Below are positions 1-9,626 of a stretch of 64,000 nt of DNA, in pieces. The notes below the pieces were generated by a model. It saw nothing but the letters and a program-made list of their open reading frames with translations. It made no database searches and had not been told where the DNA came from. Position numbers and translations under genes: made by a program. Source of the DNA: Leifsonia sp. Leaf264 (GTDB taxonomy: Bacteria > Actinomycetota > Actinomycetes > Actinomycetales > Microbacteriaceae); contig NZ_LMMR01000006.1 of assembly GCF_001422325.1 (NCBI RefSeq), positions 540,510 through 604,509 on the forward strand. Reading direction: 5' to 3'. Position 1 is the stretch's first letter; every line of letters starts with the position of its first letter.

Positions 1-2
1 AG

Positions 3-785
3 GTGGCGCACTCCACGGGAACTCACGGGGGGCCGAGCACGCTCGACGTCCTGTTCGACACCCATGGCGGCGACCTCCTCAGCGCACTCGGCGCGGTCAA
101 GCAGCTCGACCGCATCTCGGCGAATCCCGCCGATCTCGGCGTGCGGATGAAGGCCGACGCCGCCAGGGCCGAGGAACTGCGTGAGAAGGCGGCGGATGCA
201 GCCCAGAAGGCCGCATCGGTCCCGCTCGATGAGATGCAGCTCGCGATGGATGCGGCCAACAGCACGGTGGGGACCGCCACGGCAGCCCTCGCGACGGTTC
301 GCCTGCAGGTCGCAGCATCCGGGGTGGCGTCCAGCATCCCGAGCGCAGTGGACCGCGGGCAGCTCAGCGACGCCGGCTGGATCAGCCCGGTTCTCGGGAA
401 CATCACCGACGGCTACGGGCCCCGGCCGGAGCAGCCGGCCGGAGCAGGTCCCTTCCACTACGGCACCGACATCGCTGCCGCCTGCTCGACCTGGATCAGC
501 GCCGCGACGGCCGGAACCGTGGTCGACACCGGCTGGTTCGGATCCCTCGGCAACTGGGTGCTCATCGATCACGGAAGCGGCGTCGAGACCGCGTACGCCC
601 ACCTCGCAACCGGCGGAACCGTCGTGAGCGTCGGGGAGAAGGTCGAGGTCGGCGAACCGATCGGCCTCGTCGGAAGCACCGGAGCATCGACGGGATGTCA
701 CCTGCACGTCGAGGTGCGACTCGACGGGGTGCGCACAGACCCGATGCCGTTCTTCGCCGCACGCGGAGTCGCACTCGGCGACTAG
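3..785 (+). CDS. M23-family (LytM-like) metallopeptidase, 5' end cut off by the window
   Basis: The C-terminal half is a peptidoglycan-hydrolase-type M23 domain: an FHYGTD segment (first zinc ligands, His and Asp, near residue 152) and HLHVEV (His-x-His, near residue 233), with YAHL between. This fold normally cuts peptide bridges of peptidoglycan outside the membrane. The N-terminal part is an alanine-rich helical stretch (about residues 30-110) resembling the coiled-coil regulatory arm of such enzymes. The frame is open to the first base, and a GTG at 3-5 is the only possible start inside the window, so the true start and any signal peptide probably lie upstream. Its stop overlaps that of the convergent DUF1697 gene in a shared CTAG. 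The activity is inferred from motifs. It could instead be a regulatory, non-catalytic LytM protein, but the zinc ligands look intact. Confidence 0.85.
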   Translation: MAHSTGTHGGPSTLDVLFDTHGGDLLSALGAVKQLDRISANPADLGVRMKADAARAEELREKAADAAQKAASVPLDEMQLAMDAANSTVGTATAALATVRLQVAASGVASSIPSAVDRGQLSDAGWISPVLGNITDGYGPRPEQPAGAGPFHYGTDIAAACSTWISAATAGTVVDTGWFGSLGNWVLIDHGSGVETAYAHLATGGTVVSVGEKVEVGEPIGLVGSTGASTGCHLHVEVRLDGVRTDPMPFFAARGVALGD

Positions 786-1324
786 CCCTCGTCGAGCAGC
801 TCCATCAGCCGGGTGCTCGTGCGCCAGCTGCGTACAGTCATCTGCTGGAACACCGGCAGCGCCATCAGTTTCTGGACGCGCGTCTTCGTGGCCTGCGCCG
901 CGACCCTCGAGAAGTAGAGCGCGCCGGGACCGCGGGCGATCGAGTCCACGCCGTCGCGGAGTTCGGGCAGGTGCGGCCAGACCTCGTCGGCTGTGAGCGG
1001 CTGCTTGAGGAAGTACACGTCGCTGCGCAGCTTCTCGGAGCCGTGGTCGGCCGGGGCGGCCGCCATCGTCGCCGCGAACTCGTCGTGCGACCTCACCACG
1101 ACGAGGATCGGGATCTCGAAGCGTTGCAGCAGCATCCGTTCGAGGGCGTCCTCGAGCTTCGGTCCCGTCGCGACTTTCGCCTCGAACAGCACGTTCCCGC
1201 TCTGCAGGTGGGTGTGCACGCCCGTGTAGCCGGCGTCGCTGAAGCAGTCGACGAGGGCCGACATCGGCACGGCATTCCTGCCACCGACATTGATCCCGCG
1301 CAGCAGCGCGACCGAACGCGACAT
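782..1324 (-). CDS. DUF1697 family protein
   Basis: This 180-residue protein opens with MSRSVALLRGINVGG, the diagnostic N-terminus of DUF1697, and contains the family's HLQSGNVLFEA segment. The family has no established biochemical role. Longer upstream reading is possible, but the ATG at 1324 starts exactly at the conserved first strand, so it was chosen. The gene is convergent with the M23 peptidase, overlapping it by 4 bp at the stops, and diverges from hutU across about 120 bp. No functional link to either neighbour is evident. Confidence 0.85.
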   Translation of the reverse strand: MSRSVALLRGINVGGRNAVPMSALVDCFSDAGYTGVHTHLQSGNVLFEAKVATGPKLEDALERMLLQRFEIPILVVVRSHDEFAATMAAAPADHGSEKLRSDVYFLKQPLTADEVWPHLPELRDGVDSIARGPGALYFSRVAAQATKTRVQKLMALPVFQQMTVRSWRTSTRLMELLDEG

Positions 1325-1445
1325 GACCCCACTGTGACACGGACCACGGATGCCGTGCACGGGCGAACCGCCGACGTCTGGGATCCCGGACACTCGGGTG
1401 GCGGCGTCGGTTGTCCGCGGCATCCGGGTGCTGTGTGATCGATGC

Positions 1446-3200
1446 ATGACCGATGCACCCACGACAGCTCGCACTGTCCGCGCCGCCCGCGGCACGACCA
1501 TCACGGCGAAGAGCTGGCAGACCGAGGCGCCTCTGCGCATGCTGATGAACAACCTCGACCCCGAGGTCGCCGAGCGCCCCGAGGACCTCATCGTCTACGG
1601 CGGCACGGGCAAGGCCGCCCGCAGCTGGGAGGCCTACGACGCCATCGTGCGCACCCTCGAGACCCTCGACGACGACGAGACTCTTCTCGTGCAGTCGGGT
1701 AAGCCTGTGGGCGTGTTCCGCACTCACGCGTGGGCTCCGCGGGTGCTCATCGCCAACTCCAACCTCGTCGGCGACTGGGCGACGTGGCCCGAGTTCCGCC
1801 GCCTCGAGGCCCTCGGCCTCACCATGTACGGCCAGATGACGGCCGGATCGTGGATCTACATCGGCACCCAGGGCATCCTGCAGGGCACGTACGAGACCTT
1901 CGGGGCCGTCGCGCGCAAGCTGGCGGCCCGCGTGCCGCGCGGCGCCGATTCGCCCACTTCCGCCCGTGCAGACGCCTTCCCACTGGCGGAAGTGGGCAAC
2001 TCGGCACAGCTCGCGGGCGCGACCCTCGCCGGCACCCTGACCCTGACGGGCGGATGCGGCGGCATGGGCGGAGCACAGCCCCTCGCCGTCACGATGAACG
2101 AGGGGGTCGTGCTCATCGTCGACGTCGACGAGTCGCGACTCGCCCGCCGCGTGGAGCACGGCTACCTCGACGAGTACACGACAGACCTCGACGCGGCGCT
2201 CGAGCGCGTCCTCGCGGCGAAGGCGGCACGCGTGCCGCTCTCGGTCGGCGTCGTCGGCAACGCGGCGACTGTGTTCACCGAGCTGCTCGAGCGCAACGTG
2301 CCGATCGACATCGTGACCGACCAGACCAGCGCGCACGACCCACTGCACTACCTGCCCGAGGGCGTCTCGGTCGAGGAGTGGCATGAGCTCGCGGCATCCG
2401 ACCCCGAAGCGTTCACTCTCCGCGCCCGCGCGTCGATGGCCAAGCAGGTCGCCGCGATGGTCGGCTTCCAGGATGCCGGAGCCGAGGTGTTCGACTACGG
2501 CAACTCGATCCGCCGCGAGGCCGAGCTCGGCGGTTTCGAGCGGGCGTTCGCCTTCCCGGGCTTCGTGCCCGCCTACATCCGTCCGCTGTTCGCCGAGGGC
2601 AAGGGCCCGTTCCGCTGGGCTGCGCTCTCGGGCGACCCGGCCGATATCGCCGCGACGGACCGCGCCATCCTGGAGCTGTTCCCCGAGGACGAGCACCTGC
2701 GCCGCTGGATCACCCAGGCCGGAGAGAAGGTGCATTTCGAGGGGCTGCCCGCCCGCATCTGCTGGCTCGGCTACAAGGAGCGCCACCTCGCCGGCCTGAA
2801 GTTCAACGAGATGGTGGCATCCGGAGAACTGTCGGCGCCCGTCGTCATCGGCCGCGACCACCTCGACTCGGGATCGGTGGCATCGCCCTACCGCGAGACC
2901 GAGGCCATGGCCGACGGATCGGACGCCATCGCCGACTGGCCGCTGCTGAACGCCCTGCTGAACACGGCCTCGGGCGCGACCTGGGTGTCGATCCACCATG
3001 GCGGCGGCGTCGGCATCGGCCGCTCCATCCACGCCGGCCAGGTCATCGTCGCCGACGGCACACCTCTCGCCGCCGAGAAGATCGAGCGGGTGCTGGTGAA
3101 CGACCCCGGCACCGGCGTGATGCGCCACGTCGACGCCGGCTACGACCGCGCCCGCGAGGTCGCTCACGAGCGCGGCCTGCGCATCCCGATGGAGGAGTGA
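1446..3200 (+). CDS. hutU: Urocanate hydratase (histidine degradation), carrying an in-frame palindromic-element insert
   Basis: The 584-residue protein converts urocanate to 4-imidazolone-5-propionate, the second step of histidine catabolism, using a tightly bound NAD+. Family landmarks are clear: the [11 protein letters not shown] start region, [17 protein letters not shown], the glycine-rich [11 protein letters not shown] cofactor loop and [19 protein letters not shown]. It is about 25-30 residues longer than usual. The excess lies just before [12 protein letters not shown] and includes 19 residues encoded by the palindromic element at 1947-2003. Nothing else is interrupted, so the enzyme is probably active. 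ATG 1446 was chosen because homology begins shortly after it ([15 protein letters not shown]). hutI follows 124 bp downstream in the same direction. hutH is not in the window. Confidence 0.95.
   Translation: MTDAPTTARTVRAARGTTITAKSWQTEAPLRMLMNNLDPEVAERPEDLIVYGGTGKAARSWEAYDAIVRTLETLDDDETLLVQSGKPVGVFRTHAWAPRVLIANSNLVGDWATWPEFRRLEALGLTMYGQMTAGSWIYIGTQGILQGTYETFGAVARKLAARVPRGADSPTSARADAFPLAEVGNSAQLAGATLAGTLTLTGGCGGMGGAQPLAVTMNEGVVLIVDVDESRLARRVEHGYLDEYTTDLDAALERVLAAKAARVPLSVGVVGNAATVFTELLERNVPIDIVTDQTSAHDPLHYLPEGVSVEEWHELAASDPEAFTLRARASMAKQVAAMVGFQDAGAEVFDYGNSIRREAELGGFERAFAFPGFVPAYIRPLFAEGKGPFRWAALSGDPADIAATDRAILELFPEDEHLRRWITQAGEKVHFEGLPARICWLGYKERHLAGLKFNEMVASGELSAPVVIGRDHLDSGSVASPYRETEAMADGSDAIADWPLLNALLNTASGATWVSIHHGGGVGIGRSIHAGQVIVADGTPLAAEKIERVLVNDPGTGVMRHVDAGYDRAREVAHERGLRIPMEE
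1947..2003. repeat. 57-bp palindromic element, copy A (inside hutU)
   Basis: The inverted-repeat arms are 1947-1964 and 1986-2003 (core CGCCCACTTCCGCC / GGCGGAAGTGGGC). The outermost bases of the left arm have drifted from the consensus GAGTTG. The element starts on a codon boundary of hutU and is 19 codons long, giving [19 protein letters not shown]. Copy B in hutI uses the same element frame. Confidence 0.85.
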
Positions 3201-3324
3201 GCCACCGTATGAAGGCATTCCGCCATCCATCTGAAGGCAATCCCGCGCCGACCCCAGTGATCACGCGGACGGCGTCGTCGCTGTGCCTTCACACGGCGGC
3301 AGCCGGAGCGGGGAGGATGGGCGC

Positions 3325-4593
3325 GTGAGCACCCTGGTCATCACCGACATCGGCGAACTCGTCACGAACGACCCGGCGTCGGGTCGCGACGGCGGAATGC
3401 TCGGCATCATCCGCGACGCCGCCGTGCTCATCGAGGATGGGCGCATCGCCTGGGTCGGTCGGGCCGTCGAGTTGCCCACTTCCGACAGTCGCACGACCGC
3501 CGCACAGGCGGAAGTGGGCAACTCGATCGACCTCGACGGCGAGCGCGAGGTCGTCGACGCCGGCGGACTCGCCGTCATCCCGGGGTTCGTCGACTCGCAC
3601 GCCCACCTCGTGTTCGGCGGCGATCGGGCCGTCGAGTTCGAGGCTCGGATGGCGGGGCGGCGCTACGAGGCGGGCGGCATCCGTTCCACGGTCGCTGCAA
3701 CTCGCGCGGCCTCCGATGACGAGTTGCGGATGCGGCTGGCCGGCTTCATCGCCGAGATGCGCGCCCAGGGCACGACGACCGTGGAGATCAAAAGCGGCTA
3801 CGGGTTGAGCGTCGCCGATGAGGAGCGCGCCGTGAGACTCGCCAACGAGGTGACCGAGGAGGTCACCTTCCTCGGGGCGCACGTGGTGCCGGCCGAGTAC
3901 ACCGACGACCGCGACGCCTACGTCGACCTCGTGGTCGGAGACATGCTCGCCGCCTGCGCGCCGCACTCCCGCTGGATCGACGTGTTCTGCGAGACCGGCG
4001 CGTTCACCATCGCGGAGTCGCGTCGGGTGCTCGAGGCCGGCCTCGCTGCCGGCCTGCTTCCCCGAGTGCACGCCAGCCAGCTCGGCGAGGGCGCCGGCGT
4101 TCAGCTGGCCGTCGAGCTGGGGGCGGCATCCGTCGACCACTGCACCTTCCTGACGGATGCCGACATCGCGGCGCTGGCTGCATCCGGCAGCGCCGCTGGA
4201 TCCGGCACCGCGGGATTCGGCACCGTGGCGACGCTGCTGCCGGGCGTGGAGTTCTCGACTCGGCAGCCGTATCCGGATGCCCGCCGCCTGATCGACGCGG
4301 GCGTGACCGTGGCGCTGGCGAGCGACTGCAACCCGGGGTCGAGCTACACGAGCTCGCTGCCGTTCTGCATCGCCGTGGCCGTGCGCGACATGGGCATGAC
4401 CCCGGGCGAGGCACTGTGGGCCGCGACGGCCGGAGGCGCTGCAGCACTGCGCCGCGACGACGTGGGCGTCATCCGACCCGGCGCCCGTGCCGACCTCGTG
4501 CAGCTGAGCGCGCCGAGCCACGTGCACCTGGCCTACAGGCCGGGCGTTCCCCAGGTCGCGGCGGTCTGGAAGGACGGCGTGCGGGCGGCCTGA
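3325..4593 (+). CDS. hutI: Imidazolonepropionase, carrying an in-frame palindromic-element insert
   Basis: The 422-residue amidohydrolase-superfamily enzyme hydrolyses 4-imidazolone-5-propionate to N-formimino-glutamate, the third histidine-degradation step. Visible metal and substrate motifs include [10 protein letters not shown] (HxH), [26 protein letters not shown] and [15 protein letters not shown] 3325 is preferred because GGGAGG (3311-3316) lies 8 nt upstream; an earlier ATG at 3283 has no such site. Between the N-terminal beta strands (IAWVGRAV and [12 protein letters not shown]) lies a 19-residue insert, [19 protein letters not shown], encoded by element copy B. The insert falls in the beta-sandwich subdomain, away from the TIM-barrel active site, so the enzyme is probably functional. 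Confidence 0.95.
   Translation: MSTLVITDIGELVTNDPASGRDGGMLGIIRDAAVLIEDGRIAWVGRAVELPTSDSRTTAAQAEVGNSIDLDGEREVVDAGGLAVIPGFVDSHAHLVFGGDRAVEFEARMAGRRYEAGGIRSTVAATRAASDDELRMRLAGFIAEMRAQGTTTVEIKSGYGLSVADEERAVRLANEVTEEVTFLGAHVVPAEYTDDRDAYVDLVVGDMLAACAPHSRWIDVFCETGAFTIAESRRVLEAGLAAGLLPRVHASQLGEGAGVQLAVELGAASVDHCTFLTDADIAALAASGSAAGSGTAGFGTVATLLPGVEFSTRQPYPDARRLIDAGVTVALASDCNPGSSYTSSLPFCIAVAVRDMGMTPGEALWAATAGGAAALRRDDVGVIRPGARADLVQLSAPSHVHLAYRPGVPQVAAVWKDGVRAA
3469..3525. repeat. 57-bp palindromic element, copy B (inside hutI)
   Basis: Arms TCGAGTTGCCCACTTCCG (3467-3484) and CGGAAGTGGGCAACTCGA (3509-3526) are perfect 18-bp inverted repeats. The 57-nt core is translated in frame as 19 residues beginning ELPTS and ending AEVGNS. 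It is the best preserved of the two coding copies. Confidence 0.92.
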
Positions 4594-4634
4594 ACCACCC
4601 GCACACCGCTCTCAGTCGAAAAGCCGGCGTGCCG

Positions 4635-6317
4635 TCACGCCGAGCGCAACCACACCGCGGACTCGCCGGCCAGTCGGCCTCCGTCGAGCGGAGCGCTCGT
4701 GATGAGCACCTCGCCTGCTGGCAGCGCCACCGGCTCGATGCCGAAGTTCAGCACGATCTCCCAGCCGTTCGGGCGGCGGACATGCAGGACGTCGGCACGA
4801 TCAGTGGAGACCCACTCGAGTTCCTCCGCCGTCTGCAGGGCATGTCGCAGAGCGAGGGCGTCGCGGTAGAGCGACAGCGTCGAGCCCGGATCACCCTGCT
4901 CGGCCTCGACCGAGGAGTCGCCGAACCAGGCCGGTTGCGGCAGGTGGGCCGAGTCGTCGCCGAAGCCGAAGGACGAGCCGGCGCGCGTCCAGGGCAGCGG
5001 CACGCGGCATCCGTCACGCCCGATGTCGACCCCGGGATTGCGGAAGTACGCGGGATCCTGACGCTCGGCCGCCGGGATGTCCGCGACCTCGTGCAGGCCG
5101 AGCTCCTCGCCCTGGTAGACGTAGGCCGACCCGGGCAGGCCGAGCATGAACAACGACGCGGCCCGTGCCCGACGCAACCCCTGTTCACGGAGGAGCACCG
5201 GGGCGGTGCCGCCGGACAGCAGCCACTGCGACCCGTGCTTCTCACCGGCGCTGGAACGCGGCGGCAGTCCGTAGCGGGTCGCATGGCGCACGACGTCGTG
5301 GTTGGAGAGCACCCACGTCGTCGATGATCCGGATGCCGCTGCCAGGGCCAGGTTCGCCGCGACGATCGAGCGGAACTCGTCGGCGTCGAACTCCGCCTCG
5401 AGCAGGTCGAAGTTGAACGCCTGGCCGAGCCCGTCGGGGCTGGCGTAGCGGGGGCGTCGCGACGAGTCGACCCACGCCTCCGCGACAGCCGTACGCGGCG
5501 GGTCGTAACTGTCGAAGACCCGGCGCCACTCCGCGTAGATCTCATGCACCTCGTCGCGGTCCCAGAGCGGGTGGCCGCCGTCGTGGGGCATGGCGTCCAT
5601 CTCCGCCTGGGTCGGCAGCTCGGCGTCGAGCTTCTTGCTCAGCCCGTGGGCGACGTCGATCCTGAAGCCGTCGACCCCACGGTCCGACCAGAACCGCAGC
5701 GTACGCACGAAGTCCTCGTGCACCTCGGGGTTGTCCCAGTTCAGGTCGGGTTGCTCGGTGGCGAAGTAGTGCAGGTACCACTGTCCGTCGCCGACGGGTT
5801 CCCAGGCCGGGCCGCCGAACGCACTGGTCCAGTCGGCCGGTGGCAGCTCGCCGTTCTCGCCGAGGCCGTCGCGGAAGATGTAGCGCGCTCGCGCGGCCGA
5901 TCCCGCCGGCGATGCCAGCGCCTCGACGAACCACTCGTGCCGATTCGAGGTGTGGTTCGGAACGATGTCGACGATGATCCTGATGCCGGCTCCGTGCAGC
6001 GCCGCCACCATCGCGTCGAAGTCGGCGAGGGTGCCGAGCCGCGGGTCGACGTCACGGTAGTCGTCGACGTCGTAACCGCCGTCGGCCAGCGCCGACGGGT
6101 AGAACGGGCTCAGCCAGACCGCGTCGATGCCGAGGTCGCGCAGGTAGGACACGCGCGCCGTGATCCCGGGCAGGTCGCCGATGCCGTCGGCGTCGGCGTC
6201 GGAGAAGCTGCGGGGGTAGATCTGGTACACGGCTGCCTGGCGCCACCAGGTGGGATCGGAGTTCATCACCTCCGTATCCTCCATGGCATCGGGCGGGGTG
6301 TCGAGCACAGTGATCAA
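4635..6317 (-). CDS. GH13 alpha-glucosidase (oligo-1,6-glucosidase type)
   Basis: The 560-residue cytoplasmic glycoside hydrolase shows all four GH13 regions: DIVPNHTS, GFRIDVAHGL (nucleophile Asp), AVAEAWV (acid/base Glu) and LSNHDVVRH (transition-state Asp). The QIYPRSFSD start and YQGEELGL segment match alpha-glucosidases acting on maltose, isomaltose or related oligosaccharides. No signal peptide is seen. A TTG at 6317 has AAGGAAG a few bases upstream; an ATG about 18 codons in (MNSDPTWWRQ) is the other option. It is the last gene of the operon SBP - permease - permease - glucosidase, so it very likely cleaves the sugar imported by those proteins. The exact sugar cannot be read from sequence. 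Confidence 0.92.
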   Translation of the reverse strand: MITVLDTPPDAMEDTEVMNSDPTWWRQAAVYQIYPRSFSDADADGIGDLPGITARVSYLRDLGIDAVWLSPFYPSALADGGYDVDDYRDVDPRLGTLADFDAMVAALHGAGIRIIVDIVPNHTSNRHEWFVEALASPAGSAARARYIFRDGLGENGELPPADWTSAFGGPAWEPVGDGQWYLHYFATEQPDLNWDNPEVHEDFVRTLRFWSDRGVDGFRIDVAHGLSKKLDAELPTQAEMDAMPHDGGHPLWDRDEVHEIYAEWRRVFDSYDPPRTAVAEAWVDSSRRPRYASPDGLGQAFNFDLLEAEFDADEFRSIVAANLALAAASGSSTTWVLSNHDVVRHATRYGLPPRSSAGEKHGSQWLLSGGTAPVLLREQGLRRARAASLFMLGLPGSAYVYQGEELGLHEVADIPAAERQDPAYFRNPGVDIGRDGCRVPLPWTRAGSSFGFGDDSAHLPQPAWFGDSSVEAEQGDPGSTLSLYRDALALRHALQTAEELEWVSTDRADVLHVRRPNGWEIVLNFGIEPVALPAGEVLITSAPLDGGRLAGESAVWLRSA

Positions 6318-6360
6318 GCGCTCTTCCTTTCTTGAGGTGGCTGTGTGCGGATCGGATGCG

Positions 6361-7278
6361 TCAGCCCTTGACGGCGCCCTGCGTGACGCCTTCCATGACC
6401 CAACGCTGGGTGAACAGGTACGCGATGATCGCCGGGGCCATGGCCATGAGATACGAGGCGAACGACACGTTGTAGTTGGTGCTGAACTGCGTCTGGAAGA
6501 TGTTCTGCACCACCGGCAGGGTCTGCTGCGCCGAATCGGCGATGATCAGCGACGGCATCATGAAGTCGTTCCACGAGGCGAGGAAGGCGAAGATGCCGAC
6601 TGTCGCACTCATCGGGGCGAGCAGCGGGAAGACGAGCCGCCAGAACGTCTGGTTCGTCGTGGCGCCGTCGATCCGTGCACTCTCCTCGAGCTCCAGCGGG
6701 ATCGACCGCAGGAAGGCCGTGAACAGCAGGATGCTGAACGAGAGCTGGAACATGATGTGCAGGATTGCGACCCCGGCCGGGTTCGCCAGGCCCAGCAGGC
6801 CGGTCAACTGGATCTGCGGGAGGGCCACGACGGTGAACGGGAGGAACATCGCCGCCAGCAGGTAGAAGAACGAGTACCTGAAGAACCTGCGCTCCCAGTT
6901 CCGGGCGATCGCATAGGAGGCGAGAGCGCTCAACAGGATGGTCCCGATGACCGTCACGGCCGTGATCAGGATGGAGATCGTGAACGACACCGGGAAGTTC
7001 GTGAGCTCCCACGCCTTTGCGAACCCGGAGAAGTCGATCGGCGACGGCAGGGAGAACGCGTTCCCGTCCACCGACTGCGACGTCGACTTGAGCGCCATCG
7101 ACACTGTCACATAGAGCGGGACGAGCACGGTGAGAGCCGCCAGCATGAGCACGATCGTCGTGCCCCAGTTGGCGCGTTCCTGCCCGACGCGGCCACGCCG
7201 CCGCCTCGTGGTGACAGCTTCGTCTCGCGCGGTCCGACGGGAGTCTCCGAGCGGGATGCTTGCTGCTGCCTGAGTCAT
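6361..7278 (-). CDS. Sugar ABC transporter permease, MalG type
   Basis: This 305-residue inner-membrane protein has about six hydrophobic segments after an arginine-rich cytoplasmic N-terminus. It carries the MalG-family EAA-type loop (ARIDGATTNQTFWRLVFPLL), which docks to the ATPase. It forms a heterodimer with the preceding permease; its ATG overlaps that gene's stop in ATGA (7275-7278), implying translational coupling. No ATPase is encoded in the operon, so a shared MsiK-like ATPase encoded elsewhere probably drives it, as is usual for actinobacterial CUT1 sugar transporters. Confidence 0.92.
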   Translation of the reverse strand: MTQAAASIPLGDSRRTARDEAVTTRRRRGRVGQERANWGTTIVLMLAALTVLVPLYVTVSMALKSTSQSVDGNAFSLPSPIDFSGFAKAWELTNFPVSFTISILITAVTVIGTILLSALASYAIARNWERRFFRYSFFYLLAAMFLPFTVVALPQIQLTGLLGLANPAGVAILHIMFQLSFSILLFTAFLRSIPLELEESARIDGATTNQTFWRLVFPLLAPMSATVGIFAFLASWNDFMMPSLIIADSAQQTLPVVQNIFQTQFSTNYNVSFASYLMAMAPAIIAYLFTQRWVMEGVTQGAVKG

Positions 7279-8225
7279 GCGAGGGCCGTCCTTCCGCGGG
7301 TGAGCCTGAGTTGGATCACCGAGATGACCACGGCGATGATGAAGAAGAGGGTCGCGTTCGCCATCTGATAGGCGTAGTCGCCGCCGGTGAAGCCTGTGAA
7401 GATCGTCATGGCGACGCTGCGTGTCGCAGTTCCGGGTCCGCCGTTCGTCAGGCCCACGATGACGTCGTAGACGTTGAGGTAGCTCTTGAATCCCAGGATG
7501 ATGTTGATCACGACGTAGCCCGACACCAGCGGCAGTGTGACCGACCAGAGCTGACGGGTCGGCTTGGCGCCGTCGATCGCTGCGGCCTCGTACACCTCGC
7601 CGGGGATCGAGAGCAGGCCGGCGATGTAGATGAGCAGGGTGCCGGGGATCGACTGCCAGGCACTCACGATCACTATCGCGATCCAGGCGAGATCGGGATT
7701 CGCGAGGATCGACTCCTGCAGCGGACCGAGGCCGATCGAAGTCGCGAATGCCGGCAGCGAGTTCGAGAACAGGAAGTTGAACACGTAGGCGATGACGATG
7801 CCCGAGATCACCATCGGGATCACGAAGACGGCCCGCAGCCCCGTCTTCACCCTGATGCGCGACGTCAGCCCGACAGCCAGCAGGAACGCGATGAGGTTGA
7901 CCAGGAGCACCGTCACGACGGCGAAGCCGAAGGTGAAGAGGTAGCTCGACAGGATCGCCGGGTCGGAGAACACGGCGATGTAGTTCGTGATCCCGATGAA
8001 CTCCCAGTCACCGAATCCGATGAAGTTCGTGAAGCTGTAGAAGATGCCGAGCACTGCTGGCAGCGTGATCGCCAGCGTGAAGAGCACGAGCGATGGAACG
8101 AGATACCAGAGGTAGATCCCTTCGACGCGGATCCTCCGTCGACCCGGGCCGCCGGGCGGCGGCGAGGTCGTGGCGGTGTCTGCCTGGGTCGCCGTGCGGC
8201 CGGCCGGCTTGGCGATTGTTGTCAT
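7275..8225 (-). CDS. Sugar ABC transporter permease, MalF/UgpA type
   Basis: The 316-residue protein has six predicted membrane helices and the EAA loop YEAAAIDGAKPTRQLWSVTL. The length and single-unit architecture match CUT1-family MalF-like permeases without the extra periplasmic loop of enterobacterial MalF. ATG 8225 follows AAGGA at a normal distance and begins directly before a proline/alanine-rich cytoplasmic tail. The frame is open further upstream, but that region overlaps the substrate-binding protein gene. It is encoded 32 bp after that gene and overlaps the next permease by 4 bp. Confidence 0.92.
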   Translation of the reverse strand: MTTIAKPAGRTATQADTATTSPPPGGPGRRRIRVEGIYLWYLVPSLVLFTLAITLPAVLGIFYSFTNFIGFGDWEFIGITNYIAVFSDPAILSSYLFTFGFAVVTVLLVNLIAFLLAVGLTSRIRVKTGLRAVFVIPMVISGIVIAYVFNFLFSNSLPAFATSIGLGPLQESILANPDLAWIAIVIVSAWQSIPGTLLIYIAGLLSIPGEVYEAAAIDGAKPTRQLWSVTLPLVSGYVVINIILGFKSYLNVYDVIVGLTNGGPGTATRSVAMTIFTGFTGGDYAYQMANATLFFIIAVVISVIQLRLTRGRTALA

Positions 8226-8257
8226 CGGTTCAGTCCTTTCCGGATGCCGGTGCTCGT

Positions 8258-9532
8258 CTACCCGCGCAGCGCGAGTCGGGCCCAGTCGGCGTCGAGCCGC
8301 GAGAGCGTCGAGTCGACGTCGGAGCCTGTGACGATCGATTGCATGTAGTTGTCTGACGGGATGCTGAGCGGGATGAACTTGGATGCGCCCTGGTAGAACC
8401 GGCCGTCGTCGTAGTACTTCTGCATCCCGAGGATGCGCGGATCGGTGGCGGGAGCCGCATCCGTCGTCGTCCCGAAGCCGAGGAAGGCGGCGTTGTAGTC
8501 GTCCATGATCTGCTTCTGCATGAGGTAGCCGATGAACGCGCGCGCTGCAGCCTTGTCGGTGCCGACCTCGGGCACCCACAGAGCGAGGTCGAGGTTGACG
8601 CGCACCTTGAGGTCGTCGGGATCGTCGGTCACCGGCAGCGGGAAGGTTCCGAGCTCGAGGTCGGGGTTCGTCTTGGCGATCTCGCCGAGCGCCCACGGCC
8701 CCTGCATGTACATCGCGGCCTCACCCTTCGCGAAGGCGACGTTGCCGTCGCCGTAGCTGCGGCTGGCGGCATCCTGGTTCGTGTACGAAGCGAGCTTCAC
8801 CATCTTCTCGACCGGCGCCTTGAGAGTCTTCTCGAACGACACCGTCGAGCTCGGGCCCACGTCCGTGCCCTCGGCACTCAACTCGTCGTAGAACCCCGAG
8901 ACGTCGATGGAGCCGCCCACCGTGTAGTCGAACAGTCCCTGCCCGACCGACCACGGTTCCTTGAAGGTGCTGTAGATGGGCGTGATCCCCGCAGCCTGGA
9001 ACGTGTCGCACGCGGCGATGAGCTCGTCCCACGTGGTCGGGATCTCGACGCCATTGTCCTCGAACATCTTCACGTTGTAGATCACTGAGGCCGCTGCGAC
9101 GGAGTACGGCAGCACGCTGGTGCGTCCCGGATAGGTCGCGTACTGGTCGACGAGGTCCTGGACGTCGGGGCGGATGCGCTTCGCCTCCGGCATGTCGCCG
9201 AGGTCGGAGAGGGCGCCGCGCTCCATGAAGCGCGCCATCTCCTCGTTGTAGTTGAGCAGCCCGACGTCGGGCGGATTGCCGCGGAGGAATCCGGCCGAGA
9301 GGTTGGAGGCGCTGTCGAGCGTGACGTGCACGTCGGACTGCTCGGCGTTGAAGGTCTTCACCAGGTCGCGGAAGAACGGGATCGCCTCGGGCTTGCTGAT
9401 GAGGAAGGTGATCTCGGATGCGCCGCCCGAGTCCGCGGCGCAGCCGCCGAGGGCGAGGCTCAATCCGACGACCGCGGCGGTCGCGAGTGCGGTTCGTGTG
9501 CGCCGTGGGCGCCGTGGTGATGCGTGGGGCAC
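8258..9532 (-). CDS. Sugar ABC transporter substrate-binding lipoprotein
   Basis: The 424-residue extracellular solute-binding protein (family 1) starts with a basic, hydrophobic signal ending in LALGGC. This is a lipobox, so Cys30 should be lipidated and the protein tethered to the outer face of the membrane. The following ITFLISKPEAIPFFRDLVKTFNAE matches the first lobe of carbohydrate-binding proteins. GTG 9532 has GGGAG upstream. It is the first gene of the leftward sugar operon, and its promoter region is shared with the divergent ROK regulator. The ligand is presumably an alpha-glucoside, judged from the glucosidase at the end of the operon. Confidence 0.92.
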   Translation of the reverse strand: MPHASPRRPRRTRTALATAAVVGLSLALGGCAADSGGASEITFLISKPEAIPFFRDLVKTFNAEQSDVHVTLDSASNLSAGFLRGNPPDVGLLNYNEEMARFMERGALSDLGDMPEAKRIRPDVQDLVDQYATYPGRTSVLPYSVAAASVIYNVKMFEDNGVEIPTTWDELIAACDTFQAAGITPIYSTFKEPWSVGQGLFDYTVGGSIDVSGFYDELSAEGTDVGPSSTVSFEKTLKAPVEKMVKLASYTNQDAASRSYGDGNVAFAKGEAAMYMQGPWALGEIAKTNPDLELGTFPLPVTDDPDDLKVRVNLDLALWVPEVGTDKAAARAFIGYLMQKQIMDDYNAAFLGFGTTTDAAPATDPRILGMQKYYDDGRFYQGASKFIPLSIPSDNYMQSIVTGSDVDSTLSRLDADWARLALRG

Positions 9533-9588
9533 GTCGTCGTCTCCCTGTGTGCGTCGGCGGCTCGCCAGCGGGCCGCATCCGTTCCTTT

Positions 9589-9611
9589 GTAAATATAGAA
9601 TGTAGATTTAC
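9589..9611. promoter_or_regulatory. AT-rich dyad operator between the sugar operon and its ROK regulator
   Basis: GTAAAT and ATTTAC form the outer arms of a 23-bp dyad (GTAAATATA-n-TGTAGATTTAC) in an AT-rich island within very GC-rich DNA. It lies 57 bp before the binding-protein gene and 15 bp before the ROK gene, a position suited to repress both. The assignment to the ROK protein is inferred from position. Confidence 0.65.
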
Positions 9612-9626
9612 TTGGTGTAGGAAATA

